A stretch of 23,494 bases of DNA from Vulcanimicrobiota bacterium (GCA_013289785.1 JABCZE010000001.1:1-23494); one strand, 5' to 3'. Positions 7,988 through 17,353 are shown, numbered from the stretch's first letter. Translations and numbers: made by a program. The notes: generated from the sequence alone by a model not told the origin.

Positions 7988-10900
7988 CACGGGCGTCGCA
8001 CCTTCGACCGGCTTGATGCCGGCGTTCTTCAAAGCGGTCTGGAGCGGCGAGAGTAGCCCGACGTAGTCGTTATACTGCGCGACGGCCGCCGCGTACGCCG
8101 CGTCAAAGCGTTTCGCATAGTCGAGCTGCTCCGCTGTTGGCGGAAGCTGTACTGCGCCGAAGCCGGTGCGCGGAATCGATTCGCGGAGCGAACCCGAACG
8201 CTGGATCGAGTCCTCGTCGTTCTTATAGTCGGCGGTAAACGCCGCAAAGACCGCGGTCCAGCTCTGCTGTGCGGAAGCGACCTGACTCATAATCGAGGCG
8301 TCGTTCTTCGCCGACGCGGCGACGCGCGTGAGCGACTTCTTGATCGCATCGAGATTATTGAGAACCTCGTCGATCTTTCCGTAAACCGTCGAATACTTCC
8401 GCGCGAAGGCATAGCCGGTTTGGTACTGGTCTTGCGTCCAGTCGTCGCGCGGATCGGGCTTCACGGTTACGGTTTGGGTCAGCGTTTGGCCGCCCAGCGC
8501 CAAGTGAATCGTATACGTTCCGGGAACGACGGTCGGACCCGTCTTTGGCCCTTGGTACTCCTCGCGCGCCGCGCCATGCCACTTCGTGGGCGCGTCCTCG
8601 GTAAAATCCCAAACGTACCGGTTGATGCCGGCCTTATTCGGAACGTAGGGCTCTTCTTTTCCTTTTACTTTATGCGTGCCGCTCACCGCGCGAATAACGC
8701 GGCCGTTTGCGTCGAGGACCTCCAGCGACGGCGGCCTCTTCTGCGGCGCGGTCTGATAAAAATCGACGATCGCTCCCTTTGGCGGATTATCGCCGGCGAA
8801 CTGCGTGTAGATCCCCGGATCGTTGGAGTGGTAGTGATACTCGTAGGCGACCCGTGGTGCGTAGAGCATCGCTCCGGCGCGCTGCGCGTTGCCGAGCTGC
8901 TGGACGGAGTCGACGTCGTCGAGAATCCAAGCGTCGCGCCCGTGCGTCGCGATGACCAAATCGTTGAACTCGGGTTGGATGCGGATGTCGCGGACGGAGA
9001 CCGCAGGCAAATTGATTCGGAAATCCTGCCAGTGCGCGCCGTTGTCGAGGGAGATCCAGAGGCCGTTTTCGGTTCCCGCATAGAGCATGTAGGGATTGCG
9101 CGTATCCGGACGGACGGTGCGGGCGTACTGATCGTTCGGCAGGCCGGTGACGATCTTCGTCCAGTGCGCGCCGTAGTCGCGCGTGACGTAGACGTAGGGG
9201 GCGTAATCTCCCATGCGATGGTTATCCGCAACGGCGTAGGCCGTGCCGGCGGACAGTGGCGACGGCGCCACCGTTTCGAAGCGCGCGAACTGCGGCGCTC
9301 CCGGCGGGGTGACGTTTTGCCAGTGCGCCCCACCGTCGCGCGTCAGCTGCACGTAACCGTCGTCGGTCCCGACCCAGATCTCGCCCTGATTTATCGAGGA
9401 GCCTTCGATATAGAGGATCGTGTCGGAGTACTCGGCGCCCGAGACGTCTTTCGCCAGCGGTCCGCCGGAGGGCAGTTGGTGCTCCGTAATGTTGCGCGTG
9501 AGATCGGGACTGATCGCCCGCCACGTCTCGCCGCGGTCACTCGACGCAAAGACGACGTTTCCGCCGAACCACGCAACGTGTCCGTCCCAAGGGGCGAACG
9601 CAATTGGCGAATCCCAGTTGAAGCGGTACGCCGCCTTGCTCAAGTCAAACGGCCCAAGAAAACTTCCGGGAAATGAGTCGTACGGCCGAATGAAACGGCT
9701 GACGCCGGTCCTCCGGTTGTAAAGCGTGACCGCGCCGTCTTCCAAATCCGCCCAAATATAGTTGGGATCGATCGGGTCGGGCACCGTCCACATTCCGTCG
9801 CCCCCGACGACGTTGATCCAATGGCGATTGAGAATGCCTTGGTCGTCGAGCGAGTTCGACGGACCGCAGAAGCCGTTGTTATCTTGGAAGGCCGCGCAGA
9901 CCAAGTACGGGTTTTCGTTGGAGAGGCCGACGTGATAGATCTGCCCGATCGTGAGATTCCGGGAAAACGCCCAATGTTCCAAGTCGGTGGTGAGCGCAAA
10001 CCCGCCGTCCTCGCCGGTAATGATCCGCTTGGGATCGTTGGGAGCAATCCAAATCGCGTGATAGTCGACGTGAACGTCCTTGGCAATTTCCTTGAACTTT
10101 CGGCCACCGTCCTTACTCTCCGAAAGCATCTCTGAAACGGCATACACGTGGTCGGCGTTTTTCGGATCGACGGCGATGTGCGTGAAGTAAAAGGGTCGCT
10201 GATCGACGAGCGTGTCGTCGCTCGTCATTTTCCAGCGCGCGCCGCTATCGTCGGAGCGCCACAAAATCCCGCCCGCCGCTTCGATGAGCGCAAAGACGCG
10301 GCTCGGACGGCTGGGCGCGATGGCCAACCCGATTCGCCCGGTGAACCCCTGCGGCAAGCCATGGCCGGTAAGCCTTTGCCACCTTCGGCCGCCGTCGGTG
10401 GATTTGTAGAGGCCGTCGTCGGGGCCCCCGCTGGTGAAGGTCCACGGAATGCGGCGAAAGTGCCACATGCCTGCGTAGACGATCTTTGGATCGACCGGAT
10501 TGATGGCAACGTCGCTCGCACCGCTCGCCGGACTGAGATAGAGCGACTTGCTCCAGTTTTCTCCGCCGTCGAAGGTGACGTAGACGCCACGGTTCGTCGA
10601 ATCTTTAAACGGGTCGCCGAACGCGCCAACGACGATGTGGCGCGGGTCGCGCGGGTCGATGGCGATTCGCGAGATGCTCCAAACGCCGGCCAAGCCGGCG
10701 CGCCGCCACGTCTTTCCGCCATCGCTTGATTTGTAGAGTCCGTCGCCGTAGCTGACGTCGTTGCGCGGATTTGCCTCGCCCGTCCCGGCCCACACGACGC
10801 GCTCGTTGGTTGGATCGATGGCGACCGCGCCGATCGCCGAAACCGCCTGCTTTTCAAAGACGGGCTGCCACGTCGCCCCGCCATTGGTCGAGCGCCACAC

Positions 10901-11053
10901 GCCGCCGCCGGCCGTTCCGAGATAGTAGAGCTGGTCGTCCTGCGGCGTTCCGGCCACCGCGGCAACGCGCCCGCCCGCGATCGTCGGTCCGATCGAACGC
11001 CACGACAGATTCGCATACGCGGCAGCCGCGAAGACGATTGAAGAGACGATCAC
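7979..11053 (-). CDS. Secreted VPS10/sortilin-like beta-propeller protein, second of a tandem pair
   Basis: 1024 aa. The N-terminus (1-14, hydrophobic with AYA) looks like a short signal peptide, so it is probably exported. Asp-box repeats (S-x-D-x-G-x-T-W) mark propeller blades: 'STNGGATW' at 55-62, 'SSDGGKTW' at 109-116, 'TFDGGENW' at 160-167, 'STDGGRRW' at 218-225, and further copies near the C-terminal third. 'ATHGRDAWILDD' is the conserved closing motif of this exoprotein family, often annotated as VPS10 domain, sortilin-like or glycosyl hydrolase BNR. Cys386 and Cys396 ('CGPSN') match a pair in the paralogue and may form a disulfide. After the propeller come a beta domain ('GTHKVKGK', 'VPGTYTIHL') and a helical tail. 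The start is GTG at 11053, overlapping the paralogue's TGA (GTGA), with GGAGG 7 bases upstream. The role is unknown; proteolytic, glycosidase or binding functions have been proposed for relatives, and no catalytic site is visible. Confidence 0.88.
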   Translation of the reverse strand: MIVSSIVFAAAAYANLSWRSIGPTIAGGRVAAVAGTPQDDQLYYLGTAGGGVWRSTNGGATWQPVFEKQAVSAIGAVAIDPTNERVVWAGTGEANPRNDVSYGDGLYKSSDGGKTWRRAGLAGVWSISRIAIDPRDPRHIVVGAFGDPFKDSTNRGVYVTFDGGENWSKSLYLSPASGASDVAINPVDPKIVYAGMWHFRRIPWTFTSGGPDDGLYKSTDGGRRWQRLTGHGLPQGFTGRIGLAIAPSRPSRVFALIEAAGGILWRSDDSGARWKMTSDDTLVDQRPFYFTHIAVDPKNADHVYAVSEMLSESKDGGRKFKEIAKDVHVDYHAIWIAPNDPKRIITGEDGGFALTTDLEHWAFSRNLTIGQIYHVGLSNENPYLVCAAFQDNNGFCGPSNSLDDQGILNRHWINVVGGDGMWTVPDPIDPNYIWADLEDGAVTLYNRRTGVSRFIRPYDSFPGSFLGPFDLSKAAYRFNWDSPIAFAPWDGHVAWFGGNVVFASSDRGETWRAISPDLTRNITEHQLPSGGPLAKDVSGAEYSDTILYIEGSSINQGEIWVGTDDGYVQLTRDGGAHWQNVTPPGAPQFARFETVAPSPLSAGTAYAVADNHRMGDYAPYVYVTRDYGAHWTKIVTGLPNDQYARTVRPDTRNPYMLYAGTENGLWISLDNGAHWQDFRINLPAVSVRDIRIQPEFNDLVIATHGRDAWILDDVDSVQQLGNAQRAGAMLYAPRVAYEYHYHSNDPGIYTQFAGDNPPKGAIVDFYQTAPQKRPPSLEVLDANGRVIRAVSGTHKVKGKEEPYVPNKAGINRYVWDFTEDAPTKWHGAAREEYQGPKTGPTVVPGTYTIHLALGGQTLTQTVTVKPDPRDDWTQDQYQTGYAFARKYSTVYGKIDEVLNNLDAIKKSLTRVAASAKNDASIMSQVASAQQSWTAVFAAFTADYKNDEDSIQRSGSLRESIPRTGFGAVQLPPTAEQLDYAKRFDAAYAAAVAQYNDYVGLLSPLQTALKNAGIKPVEGATPVSP

Positions 11054-14000
11054 TGGGGTGCCTCCACTTCTTTGGCGGGCGACAACGGTTTCATGCCGGC
11101 TTGCTTCAACGCATCGTTTACGCCCGGCAACGTGCCGGTTACGAACGCGTCGTAACGCGCTAAGCCCTGACGGTACTCGGCGTCGACGCGCGTTATGAGG
11201 TTCACGACCATCGGCGTGATCAGACCTTGCGCGGTCTGGAACGCGCCGACAACGTCCTCGTGTAACGCCGTCTCGTCCTCGGTGCCTTCGCCTCGAATGT
11301 TCGTCGCCAGCGAATCGAAGAGCGTCTGTCGCGCCTTGGACGCATCCTCGAGCTTGGCCGTCAACGCCGCATTATCGGCCTTTTTTGCGGCGGCGAGCGC
11401 GTTGTCGATCGACTTCTTGAGGTCGTCGAGCGTATTGAGCACGGTGTCGATCTGCGATACGTGGGACAACTGGCGCATCGACTCGTCGAAACTGCGCTGA
11501 TACTCGGCCTGCGTGAACTTCGAACGCAAATCGGGTTCGACTCTGACGCGCTGCACGTACGTCCGGCCCGAAAGCGTCATGCGCACGGAATAGGACCCCG
11601 GCACAACGCCCGGCCCGGTCTCGGGGTTGGAAAAGTCGCTTTTCGCGCCGTTCCATTTCACCGGGCCGTTGACGTTGAAATCCCAGGTGTAGCGATTCAA
11701 GCCGGCCTTGTTCGGAACGTAGGGCCGGTCCTTGCCCCCGACTTTGTGGGTTCCGGATATCGTCCGGATCACGCGGCCAAAGCTGTCGAGGATGTCGATT
11801 TTCGGAGCGTCTTTCTGAGGCTGCGCCTGGTAGAAGGTGATCATCACGCCGTAGGGCGGGTTGTCCGCCGCGTAGTTCGTGTAGACGCCGTCGTCGTTAG
11901 GATGCAGCGTCCATTCGTAGGCGACCGGCGGCGCGAAGAGCCGGCTTTTCTGTGTCACCGCGTCCATGAGCTGCTGCACGGGTGTCATATCGTCCATGAT
12001 GTAGACGTCGCGCCCGTGCGTCGCGATCACGAGGTCGTCGTATTGCGGCTGCAACCGAATGTCGTGCACCGAGACGGGCGGCAGGCCGTTCTTGAAAGAT
12101 TGCCAGCTCGCAGCGCCGTCGAACGAAATCCAGATCCCCTCTTCGGTGCCGAGATAGACGATGTCGCGATTGCGGATGTCGGGCCGGATCGCGCGAACCC
12201 ACTGATCCGCCGGCAACCCGGCGACGATCTTCGTCCAGTGACTGCCGTAGTCGTGAGTAACGTAGGCGTATGGCGCGTTGTCGCCCGTATAATGCCCGTC
12301 GGCGATGGCATACGTCGTTCCCGCGACGAGCGTCGAGGGCGCGACTGTCGCAAAGCGTGCGAACTCCGGGGCGCCCGGCGGCGTCACGTTCGTCCAATGC
12401 TTTCCACCATCGCGCGTGAGCTGAACGAGTCCGTCGTCGGTGCCGACCCAAATCTCGCCGCGGGTCTTCGTCGAGCCTTCGATGTCGAGAATCGTGTCGC
12501 TGTACTCCGCGCCGGAAACGTCGTTGGTAATCGGACCGCCGGCCGGCTGCTGGTGCGCTTTGATATTGCGCGTGAGATCGGGACTGATCGCGCGCCAGGA
12601 TCTTCCGCGATCGGTCGTCTCGAAGAGGACGTTGCCGCCGTACCAGCCGACGTTCTTACGCCACGGATCGAATCCGATCGGCGACTCCCAGTTGAACCGG
12701 TACTTGCTGGTCGAGAGTTCCCACGACTCCTTACTCGTTTGAAGGTATGGCTGGCCCGACCATTGATCTTGGGTCACGCGGTTGTATATGGTCAGCGAGC
12801 CGTTTTCCGAGTCCGACCACAACCAGTTCGCATCGTCGGGTTCCGGAATGCTCCACTCGCCGTCGCCGCCTGCCGAGGCGATCCAAGCCTTATTTTGAAT
12901 GCCGGAGGGATCGAGCGAGTTCGAAGGACCGCACCAAGCGCTGTTGTCTTGCAGACCGGCGCAGACCGTATACGGATTATCGTTGCCGAGCCCGACGCGG
13001 TAAACCTGACCGATCGGCAAGTTGGCCGAGAAGAACCAGTTCGCGCCGCCGTCGAGCGTCAGCGCATAGCCGCCATCCTCGCCGGTCATGATGCGATCCG
13101 GGTCGTTGGGTGCGATCCAAATTGAGTGATAGTCCACGTGGACGGCGGGCGCGATCGGTTTGAACGTTTTGCCGGCATTCGTGCTCAGCATCAGCTGAAA
13201 CGAGACCGCGTAGACGCGGTCGGCGTTCTTTGGATCGACCGCAACGTGCGTGAAGTAGAACGGACGCGCGTCGACCGCCGAGTTGTCGCTGACCATCGTC
13301 CAGTTCGCGCCACCGTCGTCGGAACGCCACAGCACGCCCGCTTTTGATTCGATGACCGCGTAGACGCGGTTCCCGTCGCTCGGCGCGACGGCCAAACCGA
13401 TGCGTCCCATCGGACTGGGCGGCAGGCCGTGTCCCGCCAACTCCGTCCACGTGGCGCCGCCGTCGGTCGACTTGTAGATGCCGTCTTCTTCTCCGCCGCT
13501 GACGAACGTCCACGGCCGGCGTTGGAACTTCCAGATGCCGGCATAGAGCACGCTGGGATTCTGCGGGTTTACCGCAAGGTCCGATGCGCCGCTCTGCGGC
13601 CCGGCGTACAACGTCTGCTTCCACGTTTTGCCGCCATCGTCGGTAACGTAGATGCCGCGGTGCGGGCTGTCGCTAAACACGTCGCCCAGCGCCGCAACGA
13701 CGACGTGGTTGTGATTGCGCGGATCAACGGCGATCCGGGTGATGTATCGCGTTTCCTTCAACCCGGTGTTCGTCCAATGGTCGCCGCCGTCGGTCGTCTT
13801 ATAAACGCCGTTGCCGTAACTCACGTCGTTGCGTGGATTACCTTCGCCCGTTCCAACCCAAACCGTTTGATTGTCGGTTGGATCGATCGTGACCGCGCCG
13901 ATCGCCCCGATGCCCTGATCGTCAAAGACCGGATCCCACGTTTGCCCGCTGTTGGCCGATTTCCAAACCCCGCCGCCGGCGGTGCCGACATAGTAAAGTT

Positions 14001-14232
14001 TGGAATCCGTCGCGGAACCGGCAACCGCCGGCGTCCGCCCTCCGCCGGCCGCCGGGCCGATTTCACGCCAGGTCATGTTTGCAAACGGGGGCCCGGGCGA
14101 CGCCGTCGGCGAGGGTGAGGGCGAAGGCGACACCGGTGCCGCCGGCCTCGGGGGTGCCGGCGACGGCGGCAACGGGGATGCGACCGGATTTGCCGCGTAA
14201 AGCGACGCCGCAAGTAGCAAGGAAACGATCAA
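11050..14232 (-). CDS. Secreted VPS10/sortilin-like beta-propeller protein, first of a tandem pair
   Basis: 1060 aa, clearly a paralogue of the next gene. Shared blocks include 'GTAGGGVWKS', 'NPRNDVSYG', 'VHVDYHSIWIAPND', 'CGPSNSLD', 'SPDLTRNI', 'ATHGRD' and 'VPNKAGLNRYTWDF'. Asp-box blade motifs recur along the first 750 residues. A Pro/Ser-rich low-complexity linker (about residues 15-49) joins the signal peptide to the propeller; the paralogue lacks it. The C-terminal beta domain and a coiled, helical tail follow. I start it at the TTG at 14232, because this gives an N-terminus (MIVSLLLAASLYA) matching the paralogue (MIVSSIVFAAAAYA) and places GAGAGAGGG about 7 bases upstream. The TTG at 14238 would add two residues and leave almost no spacing. 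It is the first gene of the pair and is coupled to the second by a GTGA overlap. Export to the periplasm or cell surface is likely; its substrate is unknown. Confidence 0.88.
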   Translation of the reverse strand: MIVSLLLAASLYAANPVASPLPPSPAPPRPAAPVSPSPSPSPTASPGPPFANMTWREIGPAAGGGRTPAVAGSATDSKLYYVGTAGGGVWKSANSGQTWDPVFDDQGIGAIGAVTIDPTDNQTVWVGTGEGNPRNDVSYGNGVYKTTDGGDHWTNTGLKETRYITRIAVDPRNHNHVVVAALGDVFSDSPHRGIYVTDDGGKTWKQTLYAGPQSGASDLAVNPQNPSVLYAGIWKFQRRPWTFVSGGEEDGIYKSTDGGATWTELAGHGLPPSPMGRIGLAVAPSDGNRVYAVIESKAGVLWRSDDGGANWTMVSDNSAVDARPFYFTHVAVDPKNADRVYAVSFQLMLSTNAGKTFKPIAPAVHVDYHSIWIAPNDPDRIMTGEDGGYALTLDGGANWFFSANLPIGQVYRVGLGNDNPYTVCAGLQDNSAWCGPSNSLDPSGIQNKAWIASAGGDGEWSIPEPDDANWLWSDSENGSLTIYNRVTQDQWSGQPYLQTSKESWELSTSKYRFNWESPIGFDPWRKNVGWYGGNVLFETTDRGRSWRAISPDLTRNIKAHQQPAGGPITNDVSGAEYSDTILDIEGSTKTRGEIWVGTDDGLVQLTRDGGKHWTNVTPPGAPEFARFATVAPSTLVAGTTYAIADGHYTGDNAPYAYVTHDYGSHWTKIVAGLPADQWVRAIRPDIRNRDIVYLGTEEGIWISFDGAASWQSFKNGLPPVSVHDIRLQPQYDDLVIATHGRDVYIMDDMTPVQQLMDAVTQKSRLFAPPVAYEWTLHPNDDGVYTNYAADNPPYGVMITFYQAQPQKDAPKIDILDSFGRVIRTISGTHKVGGKDRPYVPNKAGLNRYTWDFNVNGPVKWNGAKSDFSNPETGPGVVPGSYSVRMTLSGRTYVQRVRVEPDLRSKFTQAEYQRSFDESMRQLSHVSQIDTVLNTLDDLKKSIDNALAAAKKADNAALTAKLEDASKARQTLFDSLATNIRGEGTEDETALHEDVVGAFQTAQGLITPMVVNLITRVDAEYRQGLARYDAFVTGTLPGVNDALKQAGMKPLSPAKEVEAPQ
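11061..11065 (-). promoter_or_regulatory. Ribosome binding site of the second VPS10-like gene
   Basis: GGAGG lies 7 bases before the GTG at 11053, inside the last codons of the upstream paralogue. It decides the GTG start and suggests independent plus coupled initiation at the overlapping junction. Confidence 0.7.
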
Positions 14233-14420
14233 CTCCAAACCCTCTCTCGTCTAGATCGAAGCACGCCCAATCAATGCGCGGGTCCGGCCCGGTGCTGCGC
14301 TTGATACCTCGGAACGTTCACGTGAATTGCGTACCACTGAGACCAGGCGATCAGGCCACACATTACAATGAACAGAAACAGAAGGACGGCGAGAGCTCGG
14401 CGCGAACCCACCGGCCCCAT
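14233..14420. promoter_or_regulatory. Divergent upstream region of the VPS10-like pair and the transglycosylase
   Basis: This segment separates two divergent transcription units and holds the possible 49-aa ORF. On the plus strand TACAAT (14364-14369) is a fair -10 hexamer for the transglycosylase, about 50 bases before its ATG, but no matching -35 is present at 17 bases. On the minus strand GAGAGAGGG just before 14232 serves as the ribosome site of the VPS10-like gene. No terminator is visible. Confidence 0.3.
14271..14420 (-). CDS. Possible 49-aa single-span membrane peptide
   Basis: An ATG at 14420 opens a 49-codon frame ending in TGA at 14271-14273. The product begins MGPVGSRRAL, continues with a strong hydrophobic segment (about residues 9-25, LAVLLFLFIVMCGLIAW), then 'SQWYAIHVNVPRYQ' and a basic tail. 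The Arg-Arg pair before the segment and the aromatic WSQWY belt after it suggest an inner-membrane helix with the N-terminus in the cytoplasm. About two thirds of third codon positions are G or C, compatible with the neighbouring genes. It lies 38 bp upstream of the first VPS10-like gene on the same strand. Its ATG abuts the ATG of the divergent transglycosylase (CATATG). I see no good Shine-Dalgarno at the usual spacing. I do not recognise the family; it could also be a chance frame in the shared upstream region. Confidence 0.45.
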   Translation of the reverse strand: MGPVGSRRALAVLLFLFIVMCGLIAWSQWYAIHVNVPRYQAQHRAGPAH

Positions 14421-15062
14421 ATGCGCAGGACCATCCTGAGCCTCCTGGCTACGGTCGGCTTTTCTATTGGCCCGCTGCTGCTTCCAGCACAGGCGGCCAA
14501 TCGAGCGGTACCCGCCTCACCCGTCGCCGTCGCCGTGTACGCCAAGGTTTTGAGCCACATCAATCCCGAGATGCCGCGCTGGCAGAGTCGCGATCTGGCG
14601 CGCCGGGTGCTGCTTAACGCGGTCCGCTGGCGCCTCGATGCCAACATGCTGGTGGCCATCGTGACGGTCGAGTCTCGCTGGCACACCCACGCTCTTTCGC
14701 GCGCCGGCGCAATTGGACTCGGGCAGCTGATGCCCGGAACCGCAGCGCTGCTCGGCGTGAACCCGCACGACCCGGCGCAGAACATCTCCGGCGCTGCGCG
14801 CTATCTTCGCGGCTTAGTTGGGCGCTTTGGAACCAAGCACTACGATCTCGTCTTCGCCGCCTACAACGCCGGTCCCAAAGCGGTGAGTGAATACGGCGGC
14901 ATTCCGCCGTTCGATGAGACGCAAAACTATGTCGTGCGCGTGCTCGCGGCGTGGGAGCAGCTTTCGAAAACCGTTCGCCTGCCCGCCGACGCCTACGCCG
15001 TCGTGCCACTGGGCGGCGGGGCCGACCTCGACTATTGGCTCGAAGGCCCCCCAACCCAGTAA
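14421..15062 (+). CDS. Secreted lytic transglycosylase (SLT / GH23 fold)
   Basis: 213 aa. A signal peptide (1-25, MRRTILSLLATVG... ending LPAQA) is followed by a compact SLT domain at about 55-185. The catalytic Glu84 sits in 'VTVESRW', followed by the family signatures 'GAIGLGQLMPGTA' at 96-108, 'NISGAARYLRGL' at 121-132, 'FAAYNAGP' at 145-152 and 'ETQNYVVRV' at 166-174. Such enzymes cleave the MurNAc-GlcNAc bond of peptidoglycan in the periplasm, forming 1,6-anhydroMurNAc. They serve in wall turnover or in opening gaps for envelope machines. No LysM or other binding module is attached. I use the ATG at 14421 because the signal peptide begins there; the frame remains open upstream to 14079, but that stretch is not protein-like. 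The 3' end overlaps the convergent phosphatase gene by 31 bp. The substrate and fold call is firm; a specific paralogue name is not. Confidence 0.93.
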   Translation: MRRTILSLLATVGFSIGPLLLPAQAANRAVPASPVAVAVYAKVLSHINPEMPRWQSRDLARRVLLNAVRWRLDANMLVAIVTVESRWHTHALSRAGAIGLGQLMPGTAALLGVNPHDPAQNISGAARYLRGLVGRFGTKHYDLVFAAYNAGPKAVSEYGGIPPFDETQNYVVRVLAAWEQLSKTVRLPADAYAVVPLGGGADLDYWLEGPPTQ

Positions 15063-15529
15063 AGTATATTCTCGACCGCCTCAGCCAAGCCCGCGGGCCC
15101 TTCAACGCGCAACGGGATTGCGCCGGCGTTGCGCGCTGCCTCGACGTCGCTCTCACGATCGCCAACGACCACGCAGCAGGCCGGATCCACGCCCAGAGCT
15201 CGAGCCGCATCGAGAATTAATTTCGGTTTGGGCTTACGGCAGTCGCATTGGTCGTCTGGGGCGTGCGGGCAAACGAAGAATCCTGCGAAGGGTCCGAGCA
15301 GCTCGTTTACGCGCTGGTTCACGGCATCGACTGCTTCGCGCGTGATGAGTCCGCGACCGATGCCGCTCTGATTGCTCACGACGGCCAGCGGCAGACCAAC
15401 CTCGCGTAGACGATCGAGCAGTACGCGCGCGTTCGGCGCGGGTTCGACGCGCTCCGGATCGCCGTTGAACGGCACGTCGATCACGATCGTTTCGTCGCGA
15501 TCGAAGAGCACGGCACACACTCGGGGCAC
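15032..15529 (-). CDS. gmhB: HAD-IIIA phosphatase, D-glycero-D-manno-heptose-1,7-bisphosphate 7-phosphatase-like (GmhB)
   Basis: 165 aa, close to the roughly 180-190 aa of GmhB. The HAD nucleophile motif 'LFDRDET' gives Asp10 and Asp12. Motif II is 'VVSNQSGIGRG' from residue 50, with Ser52. The GmhB zinc loop is present as 'CPHAPDDQCDC' (Cys87, His89, Cys95, Cys97), followed by 'RKPKP'. Motif IV is 'VVGDRESDV' with Asp124 and Asp128. The enzyme removes the C7 phosphate of heptose bisphosphate on the ADP/GDP-heptose route for lipopolysaccharide or S-layer glycans; histidinol-phosphate phosphatases share this fold. An oddity is Glu at position 13 where Gly is normal (DxDGT/V). The start is ambiguous: GTG at 15529 or, 9 bases later, GTG at 15520, inside a 9-bp tandem repeat. 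No Shine-Dalgarno is seen. It lies 64 bp downstream of thiC behind a strong inverted repeat. Other heptose genes are absent from the window. Confidence 0.82.
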   Translation of the reverse strand: MPRVCAVLFDRDETIVIDVPFNGDPERVEPAPNARVLLDRLREVGLPLAVVSNQSGIGRGLITREAVDAVNQRVNELLGPFAGFFVCPHAPDDQCDCRKPKPKLILDAARALGVDPACCVVVGDRESDVEAARNAGAIPLRVEGPAGLAEAVENILYWVGGPSSQ

Positions 15530-15535
15530 TCGGGG
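15518..15535. repeat. 9-bp direct repeat, two copies, at the gmhB start
   Basis: CACTCGGGG occurs twice in tandem (15518-15526 and 15527-15535). On the minus strand it supplies two in-frame GTG codons 9 bases apart, so slippage between copies would shift the start without breaking the frame. Confidence 0.6.
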
Positions 15536-15583
15536 TATGCCGCCCTCGCTTGTTCTCAGATTAATCGCTCGGGCGGCATACCC
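15533..15583 (-). promoter_or_regulatory. 13-bp perfect inverted repeat between thiC and gmhB
   Basis: The arms GGGTATGCCGCCC (15533-15545) and GGGCGGCATACCC (15571-15583) are perfectly complementary around a 25-nt loop. In the minus-strand transcript this forms a GC-rich hairpin that begins 10 bases after the thiC stop and ends 3 bases before the gmhB GTG at 15529. No U-run follows, so it is not a standard intrinsic terminator. It could be an mRNA-processing or 3'-protecting hairpin for thiC, a translational block on gmhB, or a protein-binding operator. Confidence 0.6.
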
Positions 15584-15593
15584 GCTCGTCTCA

Positions 15594-17258
<1,665 letters not shown>

Positions 17259-17261
17259 TTA

Positions 17262-17348
17262 TCCTCCCTACGCCGGCATTATCCGGATCAGGTTACGTGC
17301 GGTCGGCGGCTCGGGGTCGCCCTCTCAGCCTAATTTAGCTCCCGCGCA
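17262..17348 (-). ncRNA. TPP riboswitch (THI element) in the thiC leader
   Basis: On the minus strand the conserved blocks of the TPP aptamer appear in order: GGGAGC, a short stem-loop, GGCTGAGAGGG (pyrimidine-sensor arm), a variable stem, then ACCTGATCCGGATAATGCC and GGCGTAGGGAGG (pyrophosphate-sensor arm). The 3' edge of the aptamer contains the GGGAGG ribosome site of thiC (17263-17268). No terminator fits between the aptamer and the ATG 7 bases later. Control is therefore most likely translational: TPP binding would sequester the ribosome site. The exact 5' limit is uncertain by a few bases. Confidence 0.95.
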
Positions 17349-17353
17349 CGGAC

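Noticed and set aside
8420..9676. 418-codon plus-strand frame opposite the second VPS10-like gene
   Set aside because: It lies antisense to a gene with clear Asp-box motifs, has a random Arg/Val-rich composition and no domain; such shadow frames are expected in GC-rich DNA.
11461..13125. 554-codon plus-strand frame opposite the first VPS10-like gene
   Set aside because: Same pattern as the paralogous shadow at 8420-9676. The similarity between the two shadows follows from the paralogy of the real genes, not from coding.
14100..14170. Possible regulatory or CRISPR-like short repeats (GGCGAGGGTGAGG-type)
   Set aside because: They are codon repeats of the Pro/Ser-rich linker of the first VPS10-like protein, with no spacer structure.
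14079..14420. N-terminal extension of the lytic transglycosylase
   Set aside because: It would bury the signal peptide 114 residues inside the protein and overlaps the start of the VPS10-like gene.
15533..15583. Intrinsic terminator after thiC
   Set aside because: The stem is strong but no T-run follows the 3' arm on the minus strand; the loop is also long.
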